DNA of 64,000 nucleotides from Synergistaceae bacterium DZ-S4 (GTDB lineage: Bacteria > Synergistota > Synergistia > Synergistales > Synergistaceae): the NCBI GenBank assembly GCA_025943965.1, contig JAPCWD010000007.1, positions 59,291-123,290 on the forward strand. The letters are read 5' to 3'. The notes under the pieces are model-generated. The model made no database searches, was not told the origin of the DNA, and saw nothing but the letters and a program-made list of their open reading frames with translations. The translations under genes and the position numbers were made by a program. Positions 32,767 through 40,726 of this stretch are shown in pieces (position 1 is the stretch's first letter; the number at the start of each line of letters is the position of its first letter).

Positions 32767-32946
32767 ATGGAGTCGGTCCGGGAGACAAACGAACTGGCGG
32801 ATGAGCCGCACGAAATAGCACTGATCATAAAAGACTGCGCCGACGGCAAAGCCGACGAAGACATCACCAGAGACTGGATCGACAGGGTAAAAACAAACGT
32901 CAAAACCTGCCGGGAACTGTTAGAGGCAGTCGGGGTTAAGGATTAG
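32767..32946 (+). CDS. Small acidic hypothetical protein (59 aa)
   Basis: ATG 32767 after GAGGTC; helical acidic protein (MESVRETNELADEPHEIALI start, ending ELLEAVGVKD). The frame remains open upstream (LGFDPRDFLLRAVEV) but without a start codon. Typical of small early phage genes; function unknown. Confidence 0.45.
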   Translation: MESVRETNELADEPHEIALIIKDCADGKADEDITRDWIDRVKTNVKTCRELLEAVGVKD

Positions 32947-33014
32947 ACATCAAAAGGTTCCACGCACCATGACAATCGAATACCAGGCTTGAAAAAACAA
33001 GAGGAGGTATGTGT

Positions 33015-33221
33015 ATGTTGACTCTTGGGGCTGAATCAATGACTGCAGAATATTTCGCCTGGGCAAGAGGTTATTTCTGGCTTGCAATGGGATTGGGAGT
33101 CTGCTATTTGATTACCAAAAAAGATGTTGTGTTTTTAATGTTTGAAGGAATAATGATCCTTTCATTTGTCTTCCGTTATATCGGCAGACTTTGCCTCTAT
33201 GTCTTTACTGGCGACGTCTGA
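33015..33221 (+). CDS. Small two-span membrane protein
   Basis: 68 aa from ATG 33015 (GGAGG 8 bp upstream; ATG 33009 is too close to the site). Two hydrophobic segments (about 18-35 and 39-62, VVFLMFEGIMILSFVF). Its 3' end overlaps the convergent gene 33162-34178 by 60 bp. Role unknown. Confidence 0.5.
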   Translation: MLTLGAESMTAEYFAWARGYFWLAMGLGVCYLITKKDVVFLMFEGIMILSFVFRYIGRLCLYVFTGDV

Positions 33222-34178
33222 TATGAGAGGGTTAAGGACATTATTTCCTATTATTATTGGGGCTTCGTAGTAGTAACGACCTCCGATAAAATAGGTGACA
33301 GCAGGAACTTGTTCATTAAATAATGGTAGGACTTGAGGTTCACAAAATGGGAAAACAGTAGCCGGCCCCTTAAAATAGGGGCTAAAGGTGGCAGCCCAAA
33401 ACGATATTGCCATTGCTACGGTTGTAACAGATAAAAAAATTTTCACGATTGGGATATTTATTATACTATCAATATGCTTTTGGATAGCTTTAGTTATAGT
33501 TTTATCCAGAGGAGCTTCTGTTTTCTTATCCATCAGATAGTCTAAAGCGATATTTCCTTCAGTGCCATTCATCTCAATGATAGCTTGAGTCTGGGTTGCT
33601 CTTTCCTTATAAGCAGGCGAGGATAATATTTCGCTCCCAATTTTTTCAAAAACCAGTCTGTTATTAATAATTGCTTCGTTGATTTCAGGAACATTGTCTA
33701 GGGATATTTCTTTAATCTCTGGAAAACGCAAGTTGCTGTAGGTAGAAAAGATGCGTTGAGTTAGGGATGTATCTATAGTTGAGTTAAAGTAGTAATTATT
33801 AATATTCAGCTTTTCTGCACTTAATTGGTAGTCAAGAACAATTGGTTGGCACTGAATTTGTGCGGTTATGTTCTTTTGCAATAATTCCATCTGTTTGGCT
33901 GTTCTTTCAATTTCAATAAAGAGGGGATTATTTTTCATGGTCGAAATGACATTTTGTGCTTTAGTCATGGCATCGAGGAGTTCAGGATTAAGCTTGTATT
34001 GATTGAAGCTTTTTTGCACTCTAGACATTGTTTTAAAAAATTCTGGGTTAATCAATTTGATACTTTGAATTTTTTTTAATTCGGCTAATGGGACTGATAG
34101 TGACGAGGAACATTTCTTTAAATTAGCAAATACTTCTTTTGTTGACCCGCAGTCTCTTTCCAAATTATATTTGTCCAT
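33162..34178 (-). CDS. AT-rich cargo protein with one membrane span
   Basis: 338 aa from ATG 34178 (GGAGGG 8 bp upstream). The N-terminal about 250 residues are helical and polar with repeated Asn/Ile-rich stretches; a membrane span lies at about 255-280 (FLSVTTVAMAISFWAA), followed by a short extracytoplasmic tail. It is the only minus-strand gene inside the early rightward operon and is AT-rich, so it is likely a moron expressed from its own promoter in the lysogen. No family recognised. Confidence 0.55.
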   Translation of the reverse strand: MDKYNLERDCGSTKEVFANLKKCSSSLSVPLAELKKIQSIKLINPEFFKTMSRVQKSFNQYKLNPELLDAMTKAQNVISTMKNNPLFIEIERTAKQMELLQKNITAQIQCQPIVLDYQLSAEKLNINNYYFNSTIDTSLTQRIFSTYSNLRFPEIKEISLDNVPEINEAIINNRLVFEKIGSEILSSPAYKERATQTQAIIEMNGTEGNIALDYLMDKKTEAPLDKTITKAIQKHIDSIINIPIVKIFLSVTTVAMAISFWAATFSPYFKGPATVFPFCEPQVLPLFNEQVPAVTYFIGGRYYYEAPIIIGNNVLNPLISDVASKDIEAKSADITEDK

Positions 34179-34232
34179 CCAAGTCGCCCTCCAATGGTAC
34201 AAACTTGTTCAATAATAATTTAATAACCTCAA

Positions 34233-34268
34233 GCCCGGTATCCGACTGTCATGGTGCCGGGCATTTTT
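34233..34268 (+). terminator. Possible terminator before the antirepressor gene
   Basis: GCCCGG (34233-34238) pairs with CCGGGC (34257-34262), then ATTTTTAT. It could stop transcripts running antisense through the moron or set up antitermination control of the following genes. Confidence 0.45.
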
Positions 34269-34312
34269 ATATTCTGAAACGATTATATCAGCAATGAAAG
34301 GAGGGCAAATAA

Positions 34313-35053
34313 ATGAACAATGAATTTGGGATCGTGATCAGGGATCGGAAGGCGGTCGTATCGAGCAGGGACGTTGCCAGAGTTTTTGAAAAACCCCACA
34401 ACGATCTGCTTAAGGCTATCCGAAACCTGGAATGTTCAGAGGAATTTAGACTGGGAAATTTTTCCCAGTCCTCCTACATCAACGACCAGAACAGGGAAAT
34501 GCCGGAGATCATCATGTCGAGGGACGGTTTTTCATTCCTTGCAATGGGGTTTACGGGAGTAAGAGCCGCCCGCTGGAAAGAGCTCTACATCGCGGCTTTC
34601 AACGCCATGGAAAAGAACATTGCCACATCAAGCCACATTAGTTCATTCAATATTCCCAGGACTCTCCCGGAAGCCTTAAGGCTCGCAGCGGATCTTGCAG
34701 AGAAGGTCCAGCAGGACGCACCGAAGGTTCTGTTTGCGGAGGCTGTTTCCACAAGCAAGTCTGAGATCCTGATCGGCGACCTTGCAAAGATCCTTCATCA
34801 GAACGGCATCGATATCGGACAAAAGAGGCTGTTTGAGTTCCTCCGGAACGACGGGTACCTGATGAAGTACGGATCTTCCCGAAACATGCCGACACAGAGA
34901 TCAATGGAGCTTGGGATCTTCAGGGTGAAGGAGACAACGATAACAAAACCAGACGGTACAGTCCTTATATCCCACACGGTGAAAGTTACTGGCAAAGGAC
35001 AGGTTTATTTCGTCAATCTATTCCTTAAAAAGAAGCTGGCCCTGGTAGCCTAA
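34313..35053 (+). CDS. rha: Rha-family antirepressor with KilA-C domain
   Basis: 246 aa. Rha domain (VVSSRDVARVFEKPHNDLLK...SRDGFSFLAMGFTG) at 1-100 and ANT/KilA-C domain (LFEFLRNDGYLMK...SMELGIFRVKE) at about 140-235. Phage proteins of this layout antagonise repressors or alter host regulation early in infection. AAAGGAGGG precedes the start. It is followed within 33 bp by the early small genes. Confidence 0.88.
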   Translation: MNNEFGIVIRDRKAVVSSRDVARVFEKPHNDLLKAIRNLECSEEFRLGNFSQSSYINDQNREMPEIIMSRDGFSFLAMGFTGVRAARWKELYIAAFNAMEKNIATSSHISSFNIPRTLPEALRLAADLAEKVQQDAPKVLFAEAVSTSKSEILIGDLAKILHQNGIDIGQKRLFEFLRNDGYLMKYGSSRNMPTQRSMELGIFRVKETTITKPDGTVLISHTVKVTGKGQVYFVNLFLKKKLALVA

Positions 35054-35085
35054 AAGGTTATATCAGCACGGAAGGAGGAATGAGC

Positions 35086-35358
35086 ATGCAGCCATTTACG
35101 GGACAGTTTGTGATGATGCCTAAAGAAGAATATCAGGCGATCGTGGATATGACCAGCAAGGTAGACAAAATCCTGAAAGAGATTACTTCAAAGACTTTTT
35201 CACGTCCGATAACAGAAGACAATCCATGGCTAACAGCGCCTCAGTTTTGCCATAAGTATTCCATCGGGAGATCGACTCTTGTCCGGAAGGTTAGAGAAGG
35301 GAAGGTTGAGATCCTGGATCCGGAGGAACATATCAAAAAGTACAGGCGGGTGATCTGA
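35086..35358 (+). CDS. HTH / excisionase-like DNA-binding protein
   Basis: 90 aa from ATG 35086 (AAGGAGG 7 bp upstream; ATG 35080 is too close). C-terminal half (LTAPQFCHKYSIGRSTLVRK...GKVEILDPEEHIKKYR) is a winged-helix excisionase/MerR-like reader domain. Candidate Xis or early regulator. Confidence 0.6.
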   Translation: MQPFTGQFVMMPKEEYQAIVDMTSKVDKILKEITSKTFSRPITEDNPWLTAPQFCHKYSIGRSTLVRKVREGKVEILDPEEHIKKYRRVI

Positions 35359-35484
35359 GTGTATCGCTTTCTCTATGTCCTTTTTGTAACAGCCGCGCTT
35401 ATCCTTATGGTCTGTATGTCCAACTGGGGAGTGCGGAGGGACCGGAAACAGTACAGGGAATTCCGGAACGGGAGGATCGAGTGA
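35359..35484 (+). CDS. 41-aa single-span membrane peptide
   Basis: GTG 35359 directly after the preceding TGA, with GGCGGGTGA upstream. One hydrophobic segment (FLYVLFVTAALILMV) and a basic C-terminal tail (RRDRKQYREF). Start of a run of overlapping small genes. Function unknown. Confidence 0.45.
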   Translation: MYRFLYVLFVTAALILMVCMSNWGVRRDRKQYREFRNGRIE

Positions 35485-35633
35485 TGGAAGATTTGGCATG
35501 CAGTGGTTTTATGCAGAGTTTTTATGGGGATATGGGTACCTGGGGTTTGGCGGCAGTTCTTCTGCTGATCGCAGGAATTTACAGGGAGCTGATAGTGCTT
35601 CCGGCAAGGAGGAAAGAACAGAATGAGCATTGA
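35484..35633 (+). CDS. 49-aa membrane peptide
   Basis: ATG 35484 overlaps the previous TGA (GTGATGG), with GGGAGG 8-13 bp upstream. Hydrophobic core WGLAAVLLLIAGIY and a charged end (PARRKEQNEH). Overlaps the next gene by 11 bp. Confidence 0.45.
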   Translation: MEDLACSGFMQSFYGDMGTWGLAAVLLLIAGIYRELIVLPARRKEQNEH

Positions 35634-35907
35634 ATTGCAGAAGTTTCAGAGAACAAGGGTAAGGATCAAGGCAATCCAGTATGACGGACCCAAGATGGAC
35701 CATGTGCTTAGTCAGAGTTTCAAGAACGATTTCCGCTTTGCTTATGACTACATGCAGGACCGTTACCTTATCACCGAGCGCCGGGGGCTGAAAAATCCCC
35801 ATACAGGCGATTGGCTGGTATTCGACGAAGGAGGAAAACACCTTATCGATGTTATGCCGGACGACCTTTTCCAGAAGACATACGAAGCAATGAAGGAGGC
35901 ATCATAA
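35623..35907 (+). CDS. Phage protein of unknown function (94 aa)
   Basis: AAGGAGG precedes ATG 35623. The pattern RVRIKAIQYDG ... HTGDWLVFDEGG ... VMPDDLFQKTY is a recurrent small phage/prophage family (a beta-rich protein with conserved GDWLV and MPD-x-F-x-x-x-Y). No function known. Confidence 0.6.
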   Translation: MSIELQKFQRTRVRIKAIQYDGPKMDHVLSQSFKNDFRFAYDYMQDRYLITERRGLKNPHTGDWLVFDEGGKHLIDVMPDDLFQKTYEAMKEAS

Positions 35908-35909
35908 AA

Positions 35910-36107
35910 ATGGGCAGCCTGTTGATCGCGCTTGCATGTGATGCTGATCTCTGCGCCCTTTATCCGAAGATCAGGAAAATTAGGGAATCAATGACGATCG
36001 AAAGAGCGATTGAATTGCATGAAACAAATAAGCCCCTCACGAATGAGAGGCTGTTGGGAGGAACTATTGAAAAACACTTCGGGGCTGCAACCCCAAGTGA
36101 ATTATAG
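35910..36107 (+). CDS. Small hypothetical phage protein (65 aa)
   Basis: ATG 35910 with AAGGAGG upstream, two bases after the previous stop. A helical ERAIELHETNKPLTNERLLG segment; no family recognised. Confidence 0.45.
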   Translation: MGSLLIALACDADLCALYPKIRKIRESMTIERAIELHETNKPLTNERLLGGTIEKHFGAATPSEL

Positions 36108-36125
36108 CATCTGGCGGTGAATATC

Positions 36126-36296
36126 ATGAGAGACGAGGTTAAATGCAAGGACTGCATATATTTTGACTTACAGGAAGGTTTTAACAGCTCCAATCTGCGC
36201 AGGTGTTCCGTTGACGGCCGCAAACACTGGAAGGGCGATGACGCGGAAAACTGTATTAATTTTGCATTCAGGGAGGCTGATCGCTGTGCAAGTTAA
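36126..36296 (+). CDS. Cys-rich small protein (56 aa)
   Basis: ATG 36126 (weak ribosome site). Cysteines at VKCKDCIYF, LRRCSVDG, AENCINF and near the end form a C-x2-C ... C ... C set that could bind zinc, as in many small phage proteins starting 'CKDC.YF'. Overlaps the next gene by 11 bp. Confidence 0.5.
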   Translation: MRDEVKCKDCIYFDLQEGFNSSNLRRCSVDGRKHWKGDDAENCINFAFREADRCAS

Positions 36297-36471
36297 AGTA
36301 CCTGCCTGTGACTGTTTTAACTGCGGAAATATTACAGGTGATTACTGGATCACTGACAGCGCACATATTGTTGAATGCCGGAACGGGCTGAATACAGAGC
36401 GGCGAGAATTCAAGCCACATGATAAATGCTGGTGTCCGAGATGGAAATCGCAGGAGGAAAAATCAGAATGA
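36286..36471 (+). CDS. Cys-rich small protein (61 aa)
   Basis: GTG 36286 with GGGAGG 9 bp upstream. Six cysteines (ACDCFNCGN, HIVECRN, KCWCPRW) again suggest a zinc-binding fold. The longer upstream extension of this frame only shadows the preceding gene. Stop overlaps the next start (ATGA). Confidence 0.5.
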   Translation: MQVKVPACDCFNCGNITGDYWITDSAHIVECRNGLNTERREFKPHDKCWCPRWKSQEEKSE

Positions 36472-36806
36472 ATTTCGCAATTAAAGCTGATGCAGAAAAA
36501 GTGCGCCTTGATCTGCTTCCTGTAAAACCATTGCTTGATGTTGGTAAAGTCCTTACTTACGGAGCAAATAAATATTCGCCTCGCAATTGGGAAAGGGGCT
36601 TTGTTTGGAGCCGTCCTTATGCTGCGGCTTTAAGACATTTATTCGCATGGTTTAGTGGTCAGACACACGATCCGGAAACAGGGTTTAACCACCTTGCTCA
36701 TGCAATGTGCGAAATCATGTTTTTGATGGAGTTTTCCTACACACATCCGGAGATGGATGACAGGCCAATGAAGGAAGAAATCAATGATGGTGATGCCAAT
36801 GCCTGA
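36468..36806 (+). CDS. MazZ-like dATP/dGTP diphosphohydrolase (DUF5664 family)
   Basis: 112 aa. The pattern RLDLLPVKPLL, VLTYGANKYSPRNWERG, ALRHLFAWFSGQTHDPETG, NHLAHAMCEI is the all-alpha MazG-related fold of phage dATP/dGTP pyrophosphohydrolases; metal ligands expected in the HDPETG and H..HA positions are present. In 2-aminoadenine phages such enzymes remove dATP and dGTP; here no PurZ or DpoZ gene is visible, so general nucleotide-pool control is more likely. GGAGG 10 bp upstream of ATG 36468. Confidence 0.75.
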   Translation: MNFAIKADAEKVRLDLLPVKPLLDVGKVLTYGANKYSPRNWERGFVWSRPYAAALRHLFAWFSGQTHDPETGFNHLAHAMCEIMFLMEFSYTHPEMDDRPMKEEINDGDANA

Positions 36807-37659
36807 AGAGACGCTTCAGCTATCCGATGATCGCGGATTCTGGTTTGCAGTCGTCGATATCGAGGTAATCAAAGACAGGGTCTTGTCTCTTACAGATAAG
36901 GCCATATATGCAATACTGTGCGCTTTTGCAAGTGTCGGCGACAATCGCAGCAGCCGTCCGTCGATCGGCACCATTGCGGAAGCTGCCAACTGTTCAAAAA
37001 ACACGGTGAGAACAGCGATAAAAAATTTAGTATCCAGGGGCGTAATTGAAAGAGAGGAACGCTTTTGTGACGGACGTCAAACCTCATGCCTTTATAGGAT
37101 CATCGGACACAGTGTTTATTCGAGGGGTTCAAATATTGAAGGGGCAGGGGTTCAAGATTTGAAGGGGGAGGGTTCAAAATCCGATACACAGGAACTAGAA
37201 CCAAGGGAACTAGAATTAAAAGATCTTCCCCCTATATCCCCCAAGTCGGAGCCTAAAGGGAAAACACCGAAATCAGATGCCGAAGAATATTCCCAGGAAT
37301 TTGAGCATTTCTGGAAGCTGTACCCAAACAGCAAAGGCAAGCAGAAAGCATGGAGGATGTGGCTTACCCGACTTCGCAGCCGGGCCTCGCCGGAGTCAAT
37401 GATCCGGGCTGCAAAGCGCTACGCAGAGGAATGCTCTGAAATGTGCCGTGAAACCAGATTCATTCTCCACGGTGCGACATTTCTGGGACCGGACGAGCGC
37501 TGGAAGGACTATGACAAGCCTGCGACGGTATTAGGACATGAACTGCGTGAAGTGGACATCGAAAAATATAAACTGCCGGGAGGTGGAATAGATGCAAAGG
37601 CTTATGAACGTGCGCGTAGAGGGATCAGCGATCAAAATAGGCAGCCTTCTCCAGGCTAA
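36784..37659 (+). CDS. Phage replication initiator with winged-helix N-terminus
   Basis: About 291 aa. The N-terminal HTH (LTDKAIYAILCAFASVGDN...CSKNTVRTAIKNLVSRGVIE) is of the helix-turn-helix_36 replication-initiator type, followed by a polar linker and a C-terminal EFEHFWKLYPNSKGKQKAW domain seen in phage replication organisers. Likely binds the phage origin and recruits the helicase loader encoded just downstream; the origin itself may lie within this gene (a GA-rich linker segment at 37110-37270 is a candidate). Overlaps both neighbours. Confidence 0.7.
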   Translation: MMVMPMPEETLQLSDDRGFWFAVVDIEVIKDRVLSLTDKAIYAILCAFASVGDNRSSRPSIGTIAEAANCSKNTVRTAIKNLVSRGVIEREERFCDGRQTSCLYRIIGHSVYSRGSNIEGAGVQDLKGEGSKSDTQELEPRELELKDLPPISPKSEPKGKTPKSDAEEYSQEFEHFWKLYPNSKGKQKAWRMWLTRLRSRASPESMIRAAKRYAEECSEMCRETRFILHGATFLGPDERWKDYDKPATVLGHELREVDIEKYKLPGGGIDAKAYERARRGISDQNRQPSPG

Positions 37660-38368
37660 ATGGCGGGCTCAAGAATGGGCGAAAGAGAATATCCATGAAT
37701 GCCTCGACGACTGCAATGAGCATGCACTTTTGGATATAACTGAGCCTGACGGGGTGCCTGTTAACGTACAATGCCCTATTTTGTCGAAGGAGTGTCCTCG
37801 TGGCCGGAAATATCTTTCTGCAATAAATTCCTTGGCAGTAGAAAGCATGCCGCATGATATTCCCAAACTATTCCGAACAGAAGTTGAATCAGCCGATGAG
37901 ACTCTTGCGGTATCGGGAGCCAGAATGTGGAGCGGGAATGGATTTTTATATCTTTACGGAGCAACAGGAACAGGGAAAAGTTTTGCTGCGGCATGGCGTG
38001 TTTATCGTGATATACGCGTAAGGCTTGAAAGGATATGGGACAGCCCAGGAGAATGGAGATCAGCTGCCGTATCGTCCGCGCGTTGGTTCAGTGCTTTCGC
38101 TGTTTGCCTCGAACGGAGCAATCTTTACGAGGCAGAAAATGCAGGGTTTCTTATCCTTGACGATCTGGGGTGTGAAATGAAAAGCCCTAGCAATGCAGCT
38201 ATTCTCAATGAGCTTATCGGTGTCAGGTACAACGAAAAGCGTCCGACGATAATTACTTCCAACTGCAGCCTGGCCGAACTTGAAAGCAGATACATGTCCA
38301 GGATGTACGAACGCATAATACAGTCAAACTCGGTAATCGATGCCGGCATCACTAATAAAAGACTTTAA
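37592..38368 (+). CDS. DnaC/IstB-type ATPase, helicase loader
   Basis: 258 aa. Walker A GATGTGKS (about 128), Walker B LILDDLG (about 188) and sensor-1 TIITSNC (about 220) are intact. GGGAGGTGG precedes ATG 37592. Placed after the initiator, the typical phage pair that opens the origin and loads the host replicative helicase. Confidence 0.82.
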   Translation: MQRLMNVRVEGSAIKIGSLLQAKWRAQEWAKENIHECLDDCNEHALLDITEPDGVPVNVQCPILSKECPRGRKYLSAINSLAVESMPHDIPKLFRTEVESADETLAVSGARMWSGNGFLYLYGATGTGKSFAAAWRVYRDIRVRLERIWDSPGEWRSAAVSSARWFSAFAVCLERSNLYEAENAGFLILDDLGCEMKSPSNAAILNELIGVRYNEKRPTIITSNCSLAELESRYMSRMYERIIQSNSVIDAGITNKRL

Positions 38369-38381
38369 AAGGAGGTCCGGT

Positions 38382-38894
38382 ATGAGCAAGGTTACGGCTA
38401 AGCAGCTCAGTGCATTTATAGATCAGATACTGAAACATGAAGACGGCCTTGCCATACTTCTTGGGACCGTTCCTCCTCCGATTGCAGCCGATCTGTGCGA
38501 ACTGAAAAAAGAATATGTCCCAGATCTCGGTGTCAGGATCGACGGGGGGACAAAAACACCATATGCGGAAGCGGTATTGTTAAGCACCGAAAAAGAATCC
38601 AGGATAATCAGGGAGATCGGCGGGTGGAAGAGGATCAATCGGGCAATGCGGGAATATAAAAACACATACCCGCAGGGATGGTCGCTCTTTGAAGAACACG
38701 TCCTATTTGTCCGCCAGGGCGGGATGATCCACGACGGCAACGGTGGAATGAGCGCCGTAATTGCTGCGAAGCATGGAGGCATTACTACAAGGACATTGAG
38801 GAACAGAAGGAACGCGATATTGAACACCTTATCAAGATACGTGCTGTCATGGATGCCCGGTGATGACTTTGAATTAATCCAGTCGTGTAAATAG
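38382..38894 (+). CDS. Phage protein with C-terminal HTH-like segment
   Basis: 170 aa from ATG 38382 (AGGAGG 6 bp upstream). The C-terminal half (AVIAAKHGGITTRTLRNRRN) resembles an HTH. It may be a late-transcription regulator, as it is the last gene before a strong terminator; that role is inference. Confidence 0.5.
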   Translation: MSKVTAKQLSAFIDQILKHEDGLAILLGTVPPPIAADLCELKKEYVPDLGVRIDGGTKTPYAEAVLLSTEKESRIIREIGGWKRINRAMREYKNTYPQGWSLFEEHVLFVRQGGMIHDGNGGMSAVIAAKHGGITTRTLRNRRNAILNTLSRYVLSWMPGDDFELIQSCK

Positions 38895-38986
38895 TTTTCC
38901 GAACTTTGGGTCTAACTTTAACTGGAAAAATGAGTATACTTATAGCATAGGATTGTTTACAGAAAAATAGATCAAAACACTAAAAA

Positions 38987-39010
38987 CCGCCCTTTATCGG
39001 GCGGTTTTTT
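38987..39010 (+). terminator. Intrinsic terminator ending the early operon
   Basis: CCGCCC (38987-38992), 6-nt loop, GGGCGG (38999-39004), TTTTTT. Adjacent A-run makes it work leftward as well. Confidence 0.85.
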
Positions 39011-39106
39011 AATAGTGCTGCTATTTAAAACACATAAAGCCTTGCCTACATTATGATATACTTTTCGAATAAATGTATCATAAAAACAGGAAGGTGTTGT
39101 TTGTAA

Positions 39107-39946
39107 ATGAGTAAAGATAAACGCTTAAAGTATTACATAATCAATATCAAAACTCAGCCACAACATAGCCCCGAATTATATTCCGATCTTTTTTTATATG
39201 CATTTAATAATGGACTTGAGGGTAAAATACGTGGATCAGAAAGATTAATGTTATCTGGCGTAACAAAGTACGAAGATAACACACTTACAGGATTAATCTG
39301 TCGCTTTACTAACATAGAAGAAAAATCTCGATGGTTTGACAAAATTGAGAAAAAACCGGTTGAAAATGACAATGCTCCCTATATTCCAACAAACATGAAG
39401 CCCAATCTTAGAGAAAGCAGATTTGTTTTTGATCTCCGTAAGCATTATATGTTTATACACACAGCATTATCCCCGTATTCTATTGCAACAGGTCTGATAG
39501 ATTTATTTGATAAACAAGAGATAGAAGATAAATTCGGAAGTGTTGATGTTGTAGTAGTTAAGGATAGAAATTCTATAGAGCAGATAATATCCCTGCCCAT
39601 GAAGCGATCTTTACAAATAAAAATAACTATTCCCAACCCGGACGATCTTGAAGAAGCAGCTATTGAAATGGAAGAGCGTTTACGTGAAGCAAATGTTCGT
39701 AAATATCAAGTCTCACAAACTGCAATGCCAGGAGAACCTCTAGGTTTAACTGAAGACATTAAAACATTGTTACAGTTGAGCATTACTGATGGACAAGCAA
39801 AGGCTGTAGGAACTATAGATGGAGAGAGAGTATCTGTCTCAACCTCTGACTATCCATTAGAACAATACTTAACGTATGACCCGAAGATAACTACAGAAAC
39901 AAGCGCACTCTATAATGTTAAAGATGTATATTTCAAAAAAAGATAG
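39107..39946 (+). CDS. AT-rich cargo protein, DUF4747-like
   Basis: 279 aa, soluble. Starts KRLKYYIINIKTQPQHSPEL; middle RESRFVFDLRKHYMFIH; then LQIKITIPNPDDLEEAAIEM. The layout (two ferredoxin-like halves and 'ITIPNPDD') reminds me of DUF4747 proteins found in phage and defence loci; I am not certain. It is markedly AT-rich, framed by the terminators at 38987 and 40637 and followed by a membrane-protein gene, suggesting an autonomous cargo unit. GGAAGGTG upstream of ATG 39107. Confidence 0.55.
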   Translation: MSKDKRLKYYIINIKTQPQHSPELYSDLFLYAFNNGLEGKIRGSERLMLSGVTKYEDNTLTGLICRFTNIEEKSRWFDKIEKKPVENDNAPYIPTNMKPNLRESRFVFDLRKHYMFIHTALSPYSIATGLIDLFDKQEIEDKFGSVDVVVVKDRNSIEQIISLPMKRSLQIKITIPNPDDLEEAAIEMEERLREANVRKYQVSQTAMPGEPLGLTEDIKTLLQLSITDGQAKAVGTIDGERVSVSTSDYPLEQYLTYDPKITTETSALYNVKDVYFKKR

Positions 39947-40006
39947 TTAATAAAATCATATAATAAGCACAAGATAATAACTAATAAAATTCAGGCGGTG
40001 TTAATT

Positions 40007-40540
40007 ATGGAGAAAATAAAAACATTTTTTAATCATAACTATAAGCCCGTCTGCAAAATATTTAATTTATATTGGAAGACATATGGCGGCTGGAAATCTG
40101 TTTTTTGTTCTTTATATTTTCATTTATCTATTTTATTAACAATCATAATCTTATGGGCAAATAGATACAATGAAAGCTTCTTACGCGAGTGGATGGGGTA
40201 TATTTTATCAACCTCACCCAACCTAATAGGAATATCGCTGACAGGAATGACTGTTTTCCTTGCTATAGGTGATGATAAATTTAAGGCTGCAATACGTGGT
40301 GAGAGTCCCTCAGGAAAATCATCGCCTATGATGGTATTTATTGCATCGTTTACTCACTTTGTACTTCTTCAGACATTTTCTTTAATTAATGCAGTAATAG
40401 GAAGAGCTTGTTTATTAAATTGCAGCTTATACAAAATATTTTCAGTATTGATCTTTGTATATGCTTTACTTACCGTCATATCAACTGTAATGGCAATATA
40501 TAGAATTGCAATGATCTATGATTCAGCAAAAGTAAAATAA
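40007..40540 (+). CDS. Four-span membrane protein, partner of the DUF4747-like gene
   Basis: 177 aa from ATG 40007 (AGGCGG 9 bp upstream; the GTG at 39998 is too near). Hydrophobic segments about 33-50, 68-88, 105-128 and 142-165 with NLIGISLTGMTVFLAIGDDKF between the second and third. No enzyme motif. It lies 60 bp after the soluble partner on the same AT-rich segment. A sensor-effector pair for phage exclusion is possible, but unproven. Confidence 0.55.
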   Translation: MEKIKTFFNHNYKPVCKIFNLYWKTYGGWKSVFCSLYFHLSILLTIIILWANRYNESFLREWMGYILSTSPNLIGISLTGMTVFLAIGDDKFKAAIRGESPSGKSSPMMVFIASFTHFVLLQTFSLINAVIGRACLLNCSLYKIFSVLIFVYALLTVISTVMAIYRIAMIYDSAKVK

Positions 40541-40636
40541 CAAGTCAAAATGCTGACTATTATACAGTGAAAAAGAGGCCGTCCCTTTATGGGGCGGTTT
40601 ATCCATTCGGAGGTATTTGTAATTTATGTATACGGA

Positions 40637-40674
40637 GGCGGGAAGAGCAGCAACTCTTCACCGCCTTATTTTTT
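40637..40674 (+). terminator. Terminator after the cargo pair
   Basis: GGCGG-GAAGAG (40637-40647) pairs with CTCTTC-A-CCGCC (40654-40665), then TTATTTTTTAT. Immediately downstream is CTATGTG-N7-CACATAG (40677-40697), an operator-like inverted repeat just ahead of the methyltransferase promoter region (TATATTATATAAG). Confidence 0.75.
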
Positions 40675-40726
40675 ATCTATGTGACACGGACACATAGACA
40701 ACTTATATTATATAAGAGGTGTCTAT

